Source: Christensenella minuta
GTDB taxonomy: Bacteria > Bacillota > Clostridia > Christensenellales > Christensenellaceae
Assembly (NCBI RefSeq): GCF_003628755.1
Contig: NZ_CP029256.1
Span: forward strand, 2,685,585-2,749,584
Length of the DNA: 64,000 bases
Direction: 5' to 3'
The notes beneath the pieces are model-generated. The model was not told where the DNA came from, did no database searches, and saw only the letters and a list, made by a program, of their open reading frames with translations. Below are positions 49,394-56,848 of the stretch, in pieces. A program made the translations under genes and the position numbers. The first letter of the stretch is position 1; the number at the start of each line of letters is the position of its first letter.

Positions 49394-50149
49394 ATGAAAA
49401 AAAACGCTGTAGTAACTGGGGCAGGCAGCGGAATTGGGCATGCTGTCGTAGAGCTGTTTTTAGATAAAGGCTATCGTGTATTTGCAATAGATATGCATCG
49501 GGAACAAATTTTAGAAAGTACACAGTCCAACGAACAAGAAGATTTTTTTGCCGTCGAACTTGATGTGCGGGATGCCGAAAAATTTTCTGAATTGGCAGCA
49601 AAGATGGATGAAAAAGGGGGATGTGATGTCCTTGTGAACTGTGCGGGTGTATTTTGCGGAAATCAAGTACATCAAGCACACGATAGGGATTATGATTTTC
49701 AGTTTGATGTGAATATGCGAGGAATATTCTATGCAACAAGGGCGCTTATCCCCGCTATGATAAAAAAGAACGAAGGTGCGATCGTTAATATTTCATCGGT
49801 TTCCGGTTTGCGAGGTGATTACAATGCGCCGCTCTATTGTGCGAGCAAAGCTGCTGTAATTGGATTTACACGAGCAATAGCGCTGGATTATGCGCAAAAT
49901 GGTGTGCGTATTAATTGTGTCTGCCCGTCCGCAACGGAAACGCCAATGTTTTTATCTGGCACAAATAAAAATGTGATGGATTCATTTCTAAGCGCACTTC
50001 CGGATCATCGGCTGGGAAAACCAACAGATGTTGCAAATGCGGTCTATTTCCTCACCTCAGAATCTGCTTCGCATATCAATGGACAAGTATTATGTGTAGA
50101 TGGAGGGCTTTCCGCATGGAATGGCCAACCGAGGCAAGATAAGGAGTAG
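49394..50149 (+). CDS. Short-chain dehydrogenase/reductase
   Basis: 251 residues from ATG 49394 (GAGGAGAAAGATA upstream). NAD(P) motif VTGAGSGIGHAV, NCAGVFCGNQ, Ser in NISSVSGL, Tyr-x3-Lys in YCASKAAVIG. Classical SDR, likely polyol or ketose oxidoreductase within the operon. Third dehydrogenase of the cluster. Confidence 0.9.
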   Translation: MKKNAVVTGAGSGIGHAVVELFLDKGYRVFAIDMHREQILESTQSNEQEDFFAVELDVRDAEKFSELAAKMDEKGGCDVLVNCAGVFCGNQVHQAHDRDYDFQFDVNMRGIFYATRALIPAMIKKNEGAIVNISSVSGLRGDYNAPLYCASKAAVIGFTRAIALDYAQNGVRINCVCPSATETPMFLSGTNKNVMDSFLSALPDHRLGKPTDVANAVYFLTSESASHINGQVLCVDGGLSAWNGQPRQDKE

Positions 50150-50152
50150 AAC

Positions 50153-51160
50153 GTGAAAAAGATAATAAATGACCCTGCCAATTTTGTCAGAGACACTATG
50201 GAAGGAATTGCGTTTGCCTATGCTGGAAAAGTGGCTCTTATAGATGGAGATGTGCGACTTTTGCGCTCTACCTATCCACGGAAAAAGGGCAAGGTAGGAA
50301 TTGTGACAGCAGGCGGAAGCGGACACTTACCATTGTTTCTGGGATATGTAGGGCAGGGGCTCGTAGATGGCTGCGTTGTTGGCAATGTATTTGCATCACC
50401 TTCTGCCGCCAAAATAGAACAAATGATACGCGCGTGTGATTTTGGTGGGGGAGTATTGTGCCTATATGGAAATTATGGCGGTGATAGAATGAATTTTACA
50501 TTGGCATGTGATTCTGTAGAATTTGATGGGATCGTAACACATCAAATCTTGGTGAAAGATGATATTGCTTCTGCGCCGATTGACCAAAAAGAAAAACGGC
50601 GCGGAGTTGCTGGTTTGGTCTATGCCTATAAAATTGCTGGCGCAGCTGCGGAAAGAATGTATGATATCGAACGTGTGGTAGAGATTACACAAAGTGCATT
50701 GCAAAATATACGAACTATAGGGGTTGCAACGGCTCCCTGCATTATTCCGAATATTGGAAGTCCGTCTTTTGTAGTGGAAGATAATCAAATTGAAATTGGC
50801 ATGGGAATACATGGTGAACCCGGTATTAATACAAGTACAATGATGACGGCCGATGAACTTGCAAACCTCCTGTTGGATAAGCTGTTAGATGATATGCCAG
50901 TTTCGTCTGGAAATACAGTTTCTGTTATGATAAACGGATTAGGCTCGACCCCGCTTGAAGAACAGTTTATCTTTTATCGTGCCGTTTACATGCGTCTCAA
51001 GAGTATGGGAATTCGCATCCATATGCCACATATAGGAGAGTTTGCAACCTCGATGGAGATGGCGGGACTTTCGCTTACGCTATTCCAACTGGATGATGAA
51101 CTAAAGTCGTTGTTAGATGCTCCGGCATGTTCGCCGTTTTATACGAATTATAATAAGTAG
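50153..51160 (+). CDS. Dihydroxyacetone/ketose kinase subunit DhaK-like
   Basis: 335 residues from GTG 50153 (AAGGAG upstream). DAK1 fold: AGGSGHLP (53-60) with His58, GNYGGDRMNF with Asp111, and His220 in GMGIHGEPG, which covalently binds the ketone. The three catalytic positions of DhaK are therefore present. Partner DhaL is next; no DhaM-type phosphotransfer subunit follows, so ATP is the likely donor or another DhaM is used. A C3-C4 ketose is the likely substrate. Confidence 0.9.
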   Translation: MKKIINDPANFVRDTMEGIAFAYAGKVALIDGDVRLLRSTYPRKKGKVGIVTAGGSGHLPLFLGYVGQGLVDGCVVGNVFASPSAAKIEQMIRACDFGGGVLCLYGNYGGDRMNFTLACDSVEFDGIVTHQILVKDDIASAPIDQKEKRRGVAGLVYAYKIAGAAAERMYDIERVVEITQSALQNIRTIGVATAPCIIPNIGSPSFVVEDNQIEIGMGIHGEPGINTSTMMTADELANLLLDKLLDDMPVSSGNTVSVMINGLGSTPLEEQFIFYRAVYMRLKSMGIRIHMPHIGEFATSMEMAGLSLTLFQLDDELKSLLDAPACSPFYTNYNK

Positions 51161-51175
51161 AGGAAATAAATTGTT

Positions 51176-51835
51176 ATGATCACAACAAAGAGCTTGACAA
51201 AAGCTTTCCATGAAATCAGTATTTGTATTTCAAAAAATGTAGACAAATTGACTAAATTAGACCAGAAATGCGGAGATGGTGATCTAGGTCTTTCGATGAG
51301 CAATGGGTTTTATGCGGTGGACACTTTTTTGGCTGCAAGCTCCGAAATTGACTTGGGACGAATTTTGATGCAGGCTGCAAACACATTAAATGAAGCCGCG
51401 CCTTCTTCGTTGGGGACTATATTGGCAATTGGGTTATCGGGGATGGCCAAACAGCTACGCGGTAAAAAGGAGATAAGTCTCTCTGCCCTAACTGATGCAA
51501 TGCAAACGGGGGTTCAAGCAATTATGAAGCGCGCGGGATCCAAAGCTGGTGAAAAGACAATTTTGGATGCGCTTATACCTGCAGTGGATGAACTGAAAAG
51601 ATATTCAAATAGTAATGAAGAGAGGGCATACCATGCGGCTGCGGAAGCGGCCGCTGCTGGAGCAGAAGAAACAGCCAATATGCTAGCTGTTCATGGACGT
51701 GCAGCATATTATGGTAGTCAGGGAATTGGTTGTGTAGACGGCGGAGCCGTTGTAGGAAGTTTGATTTTTGAAGCGATAGCGATATGTGCTTCACCTAATC
51801 ACAAAAGAAAAGCAGATGTGTTCCAAAATGAATAG
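51176..51835 (+). CDS. Ketose kinase nucleotide-binding subunit DhaL-like
   Basis: 219 residues from ATG 51176 (GAGGAAATAAATTGTT upstream). DAK2 motif with three Asp for Mg-nucleotide in KLDQKCGDGDLGLSM (29-42) and PSSLGTILAIGLSG, then AGSKAGEKTILDALIPA. Provides the ATP/ADP site of the split kinase with the preceding gene. Last gene of the catabolic operon before IS256 copy 2. Confidence 0.9.
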   Translation: MITTKSLTKAFHEISICISKNVDKLTKLDQKCGDGDLGLSMSNGFYAVDTFLAASSEIDLGRILMQAANTLNEAAPSSLGTILAIGLSGMAKQLRGKKEISLSALTDAMQTGVQAIMKRAGSKAGEKTILDALIPAVDELKRYSNSNEERAYHAAAEAAAAGAEETANMLAVHGRAAYYGSQGIGCVDGGAVVGSLIFEAIAICASPNHKRKADVFQNE

Positions 51836-51897
51836 AATGAAACCACACTTACATTTAAGAACAGTGCCTGAAATACAAGAAAAATTATGAATATGGG

Positions 51898-53261
51898 TAG
51901 TGCTGAAAAAAATGTGTAAACCTCCATTGTCAGATGAGATAAAATGATGATGGAGGTTAAAAAAATGGCAAGGAAAAACAACACAAAACTAAGAGAACTG
52001 ATGGACGAGTTTGGCGTAAAAACGATGGATGATGTCCATGCGTTCGTAAAGATGCTGACGGCAGAGACAATTCAGGCGGCTCTGGACGGGGAACTGGAAA
52101 ACGAGCTCGGATACAGCAAGTACGACTACAAAAACAAAAATACGGATAATAGCCGCAACGGCTACAGCACAAAAACAGTGCAGGGAGCGGTTGGAGAAAT
52201 GGAGATATCTGTACCACGGGATCGTAACGGAGAGTTTGAACCGCAGCTTGTGAAGAAACACCAAACGGATATTTCGGCGATAGAGGACAAAATTATCTTC
52301 ATGTATTCGCAGGGCATCTCCACGCGGGATATTCAAAAAACGATGCAGGAGATGTACGGCATAGACGTGGATGACAGCCGTGTGTCTAAGATAACAGACA
52401 AGGTCTTGCCGTTGGTGCGCGAATGGCAGGAGCGTCCATTACAGAGCGTCTATGCCATGCTGATGCTGGATGCGATTCACTACTGTGTGCGTGATAACGG
52501 GATCGTGGTGAAAAAAGCGGCATACATTGCCATCGGAACAGATTTGGAGGGGCAAAAGGATGTCCTTGGTATTTGGGTTGGTGCGACAGAATCGTCAAAA
52601 TACTGGCTGAATGTACTGAACGGCTTGAAAAACAGAGGGCTGAAAGATATACTGATAGCGAGTGTGGACGGGCTTTCCGGGTTTGTGGATGCGATCAACA
52701 CGGCATATCCGCAAACAGAGGTGCAGCGCTGCATCATCCACCAAATCCGGTCGTCGACGCGGTATGTATCCTACAAGGACAGGAAGGCATTTACGGCTGA
52801 CTTAAAGCCCATCTACAAGGCCGCCACGGAGACCTTGCCCTGCTGGCGTTGGAAGACCTGTCCAACCGCTGGAGCGCCAAATATCCACTTTCGGTGAAAT
52901 CCTGGCAGGCTAACTGGCCGGAGCTTTCGACGATGTTCAAATACCCGCCTGAAATCCGCAAGTTGATATACACGACGAACGCAATCGAGAATTTTAACCG
53001 CCAACTGCGGAAGGTCACGAAAACGAAGAGCGCTTTTGTTTCGGACGGCGCCCTAATGAAAGTGCTTTACCTTGCGACCATGAACATAACAGAAAAATGG
53101 AGCATGCCCATTCGGGATTGGGGCATGATATTGGATAATTTGATGGTCTATTTCGGAGACCGTATTGATATCCCGCTTTAAGAATTAGCCCTGGCCGATC
53201 CGGCCAGGGCCTGCAAGGACTTTATCTGACATTTGGACTTTACACAAAATTTTACGCGCTA
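51898..53261 (+). mobile_element. IS256-family element, copy 2 (frameshifted)
   Basis: Nearly identical to copy 1 over the first ~1.1 kb, same orientation, same ends. Transposase has a one-base deletion (copy 1 ACGGAAGACC, here ACGGAGACC near 52830). The final ~150 bp are more diverged, including the terminator-like hairpin. With copy 1 it brackets a 17-kb cargo. Confidence 0.88.
51965..53181 (+). pseudogene. IS256 transposase, disrupted by a 1-bp deletion
   Basis: Starts as copy 1 but the deletion near 52830 shifts the frame after residue ~288; the remaining 110 residues are in another frame (52849-53181, LSNRWSAKYPLSVKSWQANW). The last catalytic Glu lies in that second part, so the protein is dead. 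Two substitutions upstream relative to copy 1 are R to Q near 52554 and L to P near 52809. Confidence 0.92.
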
Positions 53262-53524
53262 CTCGCTGGCGGGCTGATCCACTCACCGTTGACTGCTTCT
53301 ATGAATTTGCGAAAAACTATTGACGGTACTTGCGACCGAAAATAACGGCGAAGCACTACACAAGCACAAAGCCGATATTGCAACGTTTGAAATATTTGTG
53401 GAACATGGGACATTTATTCCGAAAGTGTGAACAAAAAAAGGATAAAACGCAACACTTTCCAAAATGGAAATAGTTGAAAAAAGGCTTATCCGTACAGGAA
53501 CAAACCTCTTTTAAGTAAAAAAAT
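53262..53524. other. Remnant region right of IS256 copy 2
   Basis: No gene with a start. A frame open in 53326-53430 encodes LATENNGEALHKHKADIATF followed by EIFVEHGTFIPKV and a stop, which reads like the end of a lost gene, probably from the element backbone. Identity not recognised. Confidence 0.35.
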
Positions 53525-54385
53525 TTATCTTAAATAGTCTTCCCAATCCCCATTGCATCCCAAATGGCTTAACAAAATATTTGGATGCGTGGCGATAATG
53601 TTTTTAAATTCGTCCCGGAATGACTGTTGGCATTCTTTGGATAACAGGTTATACATTGCCACTATTTGGCAAAATACTCGGTTCCGTTTCACTATAGCAG
53701 GAGGATATTTTTTGCCATCTAATTTTGGGCTTGACACAGGGCGGTTGTATAATCTACCCCAGTGCGCACATATATTCCGTAAATCTGCAACGCTTTTGAA
53801 CCAGCTAGATACATAGACCCAGCTACTATTGAAATAGGTTTTCGCAATATGCTTTTTATCAGGAGTAAGCATATTATCATAGAGCTTACTTAATGCACCG
53901 ATGGTGATTGTTTGAACCGCGACCCAGACGGGAAAAACAGCCCCATATTTATTTTTATGATGTGCTACAAATACATCGTTCGAACGTTTGATTGTTTTAT
54001 CTAAATTACAGATAAATTGCGCATAGTAGTGGATATTGTCAAAGTTATCTGATTTCAAATAGCCCGTGGAACCATAAGCTTCAGCATGATGGTGTGATAT
54101 GGCATTTCTAAAGGCAATCTCTACACGTGCAATATATTTTAACAGTAAGACCTTTAATTCGTGATCGAAATAGTATAAATCCTCAATAGCTTCAAAAGTT
54201 ACGTCCGGGTAAAAATTTGAACCGTTTTTGAATGTAAGAAAATAGCCACTAAATCTATAATAATTGACCTTTTTTAAAAAATTTTCTACGGTGCTTCGAT
54301 TGTTTACAATTAGGCCATGATCAATAAGAATCTGGACAAGGCTATTATAATCATGAAATTGCTTTACCGGGCAAAGGTTAGGCAT
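53525..54385 (-). CDS. Abi_2-family abortive infection protein (AbiD/AbiF-like)
   Basis: 286 residues from ATG 54385 (CAGGGGGTATTACT upstream). Abi_2 pattern: NFLKKVNYYRFSGYFLTFKN, VEIAFRNAISHHHAEAYGS, and ADLRNICAHWGRLYNR, which contains the RNxxxH motif of HEPN-type ribonucleases. The family stops phage growth by killing or arresting the infected cell. A conserved-looking leader hairpin lies in its transcript (54410-54458). It is carried by the integrated element beside early genes, a common place for satellite defence cargo. Confidence 0.88.
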   Translation of the reverse strand: MPNLCPVKQFHDYNSLVQILIDHGLIVNNRSTVENFLKKVNYYRFSGYFLTFKNGSNFYPDVTFEAIEDLYYFDHELKVLLLKYIARVEIAFRNAISHHHAEAYGSTGYLKSDNFDNIHYYAQFICNLDKTIKRSNDVFVAHHKNKYGAVFPVWVAVQTITIGALSKLYDNMLTPDKKHIAKTYFNSSWVYVSSWFKSVADLRNICAHWGRLYNRPVSSPKLDGKKYPPAIVKRNRVFCQIVAMYNLLSKECQQSFRDEFKNIIATHPNILLSHLGCNGDWEDYLR

Positions 54386-54406
54386 AGTAATACCCCCTGA
54401 AAACAA

Positions 54407-54464
54407 ACGTCCCACCCTGGTACGCATAATAGTTTGCACTAACATAGGCGTGGTGGGATCTAGT
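54407..54464 (-). ncRNA. Structured leader RNA of the Abi_2 gene (candidate)
   Basis: Transcription should start about seven bases after TATAAT (minus strand, 54471-54476). The leader then folds as TCCCACC (54452-54458) with GGTGGGA (54410-54416), and inside it ACGC with GCGT, around a 22-nt AT-rich loop. A structured RNA class named abiF has been described upstream of Abi_2 genes; this leader may belong to it, but I cannot run the model. It could control or neutralise the toxin. Confidence 0.5.
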
Positions 54465-54470
54465 AGCTAT

Positions 54471-54500
54471 ATTATACCACAAATTGTCATTTTATAAACC
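54471..54500 (-). promoter_or_regulatory. Promoter of the Abi_2 gene
   Basis: TATAAT on the minus strand (54471-54476) with a -35 such as TTTATA 16 bp upstream (54493-54498). The -10 is good, the -35 poor. Confidence 0.55.
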
Positions 54501-54677
54501 AAAGGAAGTTGTCAATAATCGCCTTTTGAGATCAAATACGATTTTAAATCATATTTTCCAAAGCAATAGGTGATCATTTCTTCCGTTTTCTTCTGTTTGC
54601 TGTATTTTCTAGTAGTCTGTAGTATTTTGAAGTATTTAAGCAATTATATTTGCTCTATTGTCATTCTGTGGCCTCCC

Positions 54678-55070
54678 TCATCCTTTCATAGCCTCGATAT
54701 GCCGTTGATAACGTTTCGGGATATTGATACCTACAAGGAAGCCTAAAGCCTCCAGCGTGTGGGATATGACGTTAAAACCGTCTTTATAAAAGGCCGCAAT
54801 GCGCCGCTGCTTGCCCTCTATCCCCTTATAGTCAGGCGGGCATACAAACGTCCAGTCCGCGCCGGAATCATCAAGGACAATGCGGAAATATTTATCAATA
54901 TCACGGCTGTCTTTCCCTACGTTGGCAAGTAAAATGTGATGTTCCACACTGGCATCCACCGAACTCATAATGATTTCTGTTCCGTCGAAAGAAATTAGCA
55001 CTAAAAGAGGTTCTTTATCTGTGATTGCCTCTTTTACTGTTTGCTCATCGGGGTAATATGTGTAATTCAT
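54678..55070 (-). CDS. Phage-like protein, unknown function
   Basis: 130 residues from ATG 55070 (CGGAGGCCACAGA upstream). MNYTYYPDEQTVKEAITDKE start, soluble, acidic N-terminal half, then CPPDYKGIEGKQRRIAAFYK and LEALGFLVGINIPKRYQRHI. No recognised domain. Its start overlaps the end of the HTH gene by 4 bases, so the two form a leftward operon. Confidence 0.6.
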   Translation of the reverse strand: MNYTYYPDEQTVKEAITDKEPLLVLISFDGTEIIMSSVDASVEHHILLANVGKDSRDIDKYFRIVLDDSGADWTFVCPPDYKGIEGKQRRIAAFYKDGFNVISHTLEALGFLVGINIPKRYQRHIEAMKG

Positions 55071-55306
55071 TCTGTGGCCTCCGGTTTCCATTCAATACGA
55101 AAGCCAATTATTTTTGCAATCTCTTTGACTTCGCTATATTTAATCGTGCCGCGTGTTAGTTTGTTTGAGATATTCTGCGGCGTTGTCTTTTCATTTTCCG
55201 CCCTCTTTTTATTCATTTCCGCAACTATATCCACAAGCGACCAACCGGAAGCCGCAATATATGATTTTATTTCATTTCGAACATTTGAAAAATCCTTTTC
55301 GTTCAT
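55067..55306 (-). CDS. Small HTH regulator, probably autoregulated
   Basis: 79 residues from ATG 55306 (AGGAGGGTAT upstream). NEIKSYIAASGWSLVDIVAE, ENEKTTPQNISNKLTRGTIK and SEVKEIAKIIGFRIEWKPEA form a phage-type XRE HTH. Divergent from 55456, with an 18-bp inverted pair of sites between (55338-55355 and 55403-55420), one covering the spacer of the rightward promoter. Likely represses the rightward genes. Confidence 0.75.
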   Translation of the reverse strand: MNEKDFSNVRNEIKSYIAASGWSLVDIVAEMNKKRAENEKTTPQNISNKLTRGTIKYSEVKEIAKIIGFRIEWKPEATE

Positions 55307-55337
55307 CGTTATACCCTCCTGTTATTATTATAACATG

Positions 55338-55422
55338 AATACACTATAATGCAACTATCAAAACTAAAATAAATATATTTTATTGTTATAGTGTTGACAT
55401 TCGTTGCGATATAGTGTATAAT
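55338..55422. promoter_or_regulatory. Consensus promoter overlapped by paired operators
   Basis: TTGACA (55394-55399), 17 bp, TATAAT (55417-55422), a perfect sigma-70 promoter for 55456. AATACACTATAATGCAAC (55338-55355) and GTTGCGATATAGTGTATA (55403-55420) are near-perfect inverted copies, the second covering spacer and -10. A partial third copy, GTTATAGTGTT, is at 55385-55395. Confidence 0.8.
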
Positions 55423-55455
55423 GAAACTATGATAAAACAAAGGAGGCCACAAGCC

Positions 55456-55725
55456 ATGAGTATAAGCGAGTTAAGAACAAAGTTAAACGAGTACCGAGAC
55501 TACAAAGCGATGTTGAACGAGTTGCAAGACGCTATGAGCGCCATAGAGGACGATATCAAATCTTATATGGGCGAACAGGAAGAATTGAACGTAGAGGGCG
55601 TTAAAGTGCGCTGGACGCGGTATCAGTCCACAAGGTTTGACAGCAAGACCTTTGAGGCGGAACACGCCTCCATGTACGCCCAGTACACAAAGACTACGGA
55701 AGCCCGCCGTTTCACAGTGGCATAA
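55456..55725 (+). CDS. Phage-type protein, unknown function
   Basis: 89 residues from ATG 55456 (AAAGGAGGCCACAAGCC upstream). Coiled-coil start (SISELRTKLNEYRDYKAMLN), then EGVKVRWTRYQSTRFDSKTF and the ending AQYTKTTEARRFTVA, a widespread small siphovirus protein of the early region. Function unknown. Confidence 0.65.
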   Translation: MSISELRTKLNEYRDYKAMLNELQDAMSAIEDDIKSYMGEQEELNVEGVKVRWTRYQSTRFDSKTFEAEHASMYAQYTKTTEARRFTVA

Positions 55726-55843
55726 AAATAGGGCTGTTTGCACAACCTACCACAGCAACGCAAGCAGCCCATAATACCCCGCAAAGGAGGTTGTATGTCA
55801 ATTATGCGACCTCCGGCGGCAAATATCAAGGAGGAATTGAAAA

Positions 55844-56008
55844 TTGTACGAGATTGAAGAAAAGGACGGTAAGAAGCATGTCTGCATCCCAGTTATAGAA
55901 ATAAACGAGGATGGAGCCATTGACGGAAGGAGACTTAAAGAGATACTAGGCGTAGATGAAAACTGGCCCACTGCATGGGATATGGTAATGGGGAGGACTG
56001 GGGAATGA
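55844..56008 (+). CDS. Small element protein, unknown function
   Basis: 54 residues from TTG 55844, nine bases after AAGGAGG. Encodes YEIEEKDGKKHVCIPVIEIN and on to TAWDMVMGRTGE. The stop overlaps the ATG of the next gene (ATGA), which supports the frame. Not recognised. Confidence 0.45.
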   Translation: MYEIEEKDGKKHVCIPVIEINEDGAIDGRRLKEILGVDENWPTAWDMVMGRTGE

Positions 56009-56370
56009 GCTATTACAGAACGTGCCCTGTATGCGGGGCGCATTTAGACCCCGGCGAGAAATGCGACTGTCAGCGATACACGTTTGGCGTGTGTGACACG
56101 TTATACGGGGCGCGTGTGTGTTGGATGCAGGTAAAAGAGGGCGAAATTTCAATTAGTGATACTTCGGAGGTTTGCCGTGTGCTCGGTTATGGTTACGTGA
56201 TGCACATTGCAAGGCCAGAAGATCGCGAAGCTTGCTTCTGCGCTGTTATGGCTGATGAGACTGGGAACGGCTGCGAGGTAATAGAGACAATGGGGAAATA
56301 TGAGTACACTTTGAAAATAGACCATAGAGAGGAGGCGCACTCCGACAAAGGCAGCACCCCCGAGCATTAG
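56005..56370 (+). CDS. Zinc-ribbon phage-type protein
   Basis: 121 residues from ATG 56005. SYYRTCPVCGAHLDPGEKCD begins with a zinc ribbon (CPVC ... CDC) common to small phage early proteins. C-terminal half (VCRVLGYGYVMHIARPEDRE) is without a known domain. Last gene of the element before attR. Confidence 0.6.
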   Translation: MSYYRTCPVCGAHLDPGEKCDCQRYTFGVCDTLYGARVCWMQVKEGEISISDTSEVCRVLGYGYVMHIARPEDREACFCAVMADETGNGCEVIETMGKYEYTLKIDHREEAHSDKGSTPEH

Positions 56371-56568
56371 TTTTTTTTGTCATTATTTTTTCAAGGAATC
56401 GCTTAACCATGCAGGATAGAGAGCAAATTTTTGGTCATTATTTGGTCATTATTGCTACTAAAAACGACCTGAAACGGCTTGCGGACACCAGAGGCAAAAT
56501 GGAGAAAAACCGCATAACAATGCGGGTTTCGGCGATTTGGTGAAAAATGCAAAAACGGCGATTTCGTT
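56371..56568. other. Right end of the element, non-coding
   Basis: No gene supported; a leftward frame here lacks a ribosome site and crosses the att core. Holds the second copy of the 22-bp repeat that begins TTTGGTCATTA (56430-56451) and leads into attR. Confidence 0.55.
56430..56451. repeat. Candidate integrase arm site, right-end copy
   Basis: Identical over 22 bp to 27231-27252 and in the same orientation, 118 bp inside attR. Confidence 0.55.
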
Positions 56569-56614
56569 CTACGAATCAAAAGGTCGGGGGTTCGAATCCC
56601 TTCTGGCACACCAG
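56569..56614. repeat. attR core (46-bp direct repeat of tRNA-Arg 3' end)
   Basis: Identical to 27121-27166, including the T arm and CCA of tRNA-Arg. It lacks the tRNA 5' half, so it is not a gene. Marks the right border of a 29.4-kb element. Confidence 0.93.
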
Positions 56615-56615
56615 T

Positions 56616-56650
56616 AAAAAGCCTTTAACCATGCGGGTTAAAGGCTTTTT
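56616..56650 (+). terminator. Terminator copy at attR
   Basis: AAAAAGCCTTTAACC and GGTTAAAGGCTTTTT with a 5-base loop, identical to the hairpin at 27167-27201. Presumably the original host tRNA terminator displaced by integration. Confidence 0.85.
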
Positions 56651-56686
56651 ACTTTATATTTTAGGCACTTTAAACTGCCGTCTTGA

Positions 56687-56839
56687 ATTATCATTTTTGC
56701 GGGACGTCTCAATGCCCTCTTCGCTGGTGGATCGCTTGATCGTACAAATGTTACCTCGTATAAGGTTGTGAACAGCAATTTGCCAATGGTTCCTTTTTCC
56801 GGCACAGTGAGCGGTTCCGATCCTTTTTCGTCTAAATAA
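56687..56839 (+). pseudogene. Possible 3' remnant of a lost gene
   Basis: An open stretch without start encodes FAGRLNALFAGGSLDRTNVT and ends PFSGTVSGSDPFSSK and TAA. It begins soon after the displaced terminator. It may be the end of a host gene removed before or during insertion. No identity recognised. Confidence 0.3.
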
Positions 56840-56848
56840 AAAATCCGT

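Noticed and set aside
56520-56614. Second tRNA-Arg gene
   Set aside because: Only the 3' half of the tRNA is present; the upstream sequence cannot form the acceptor or D arm.
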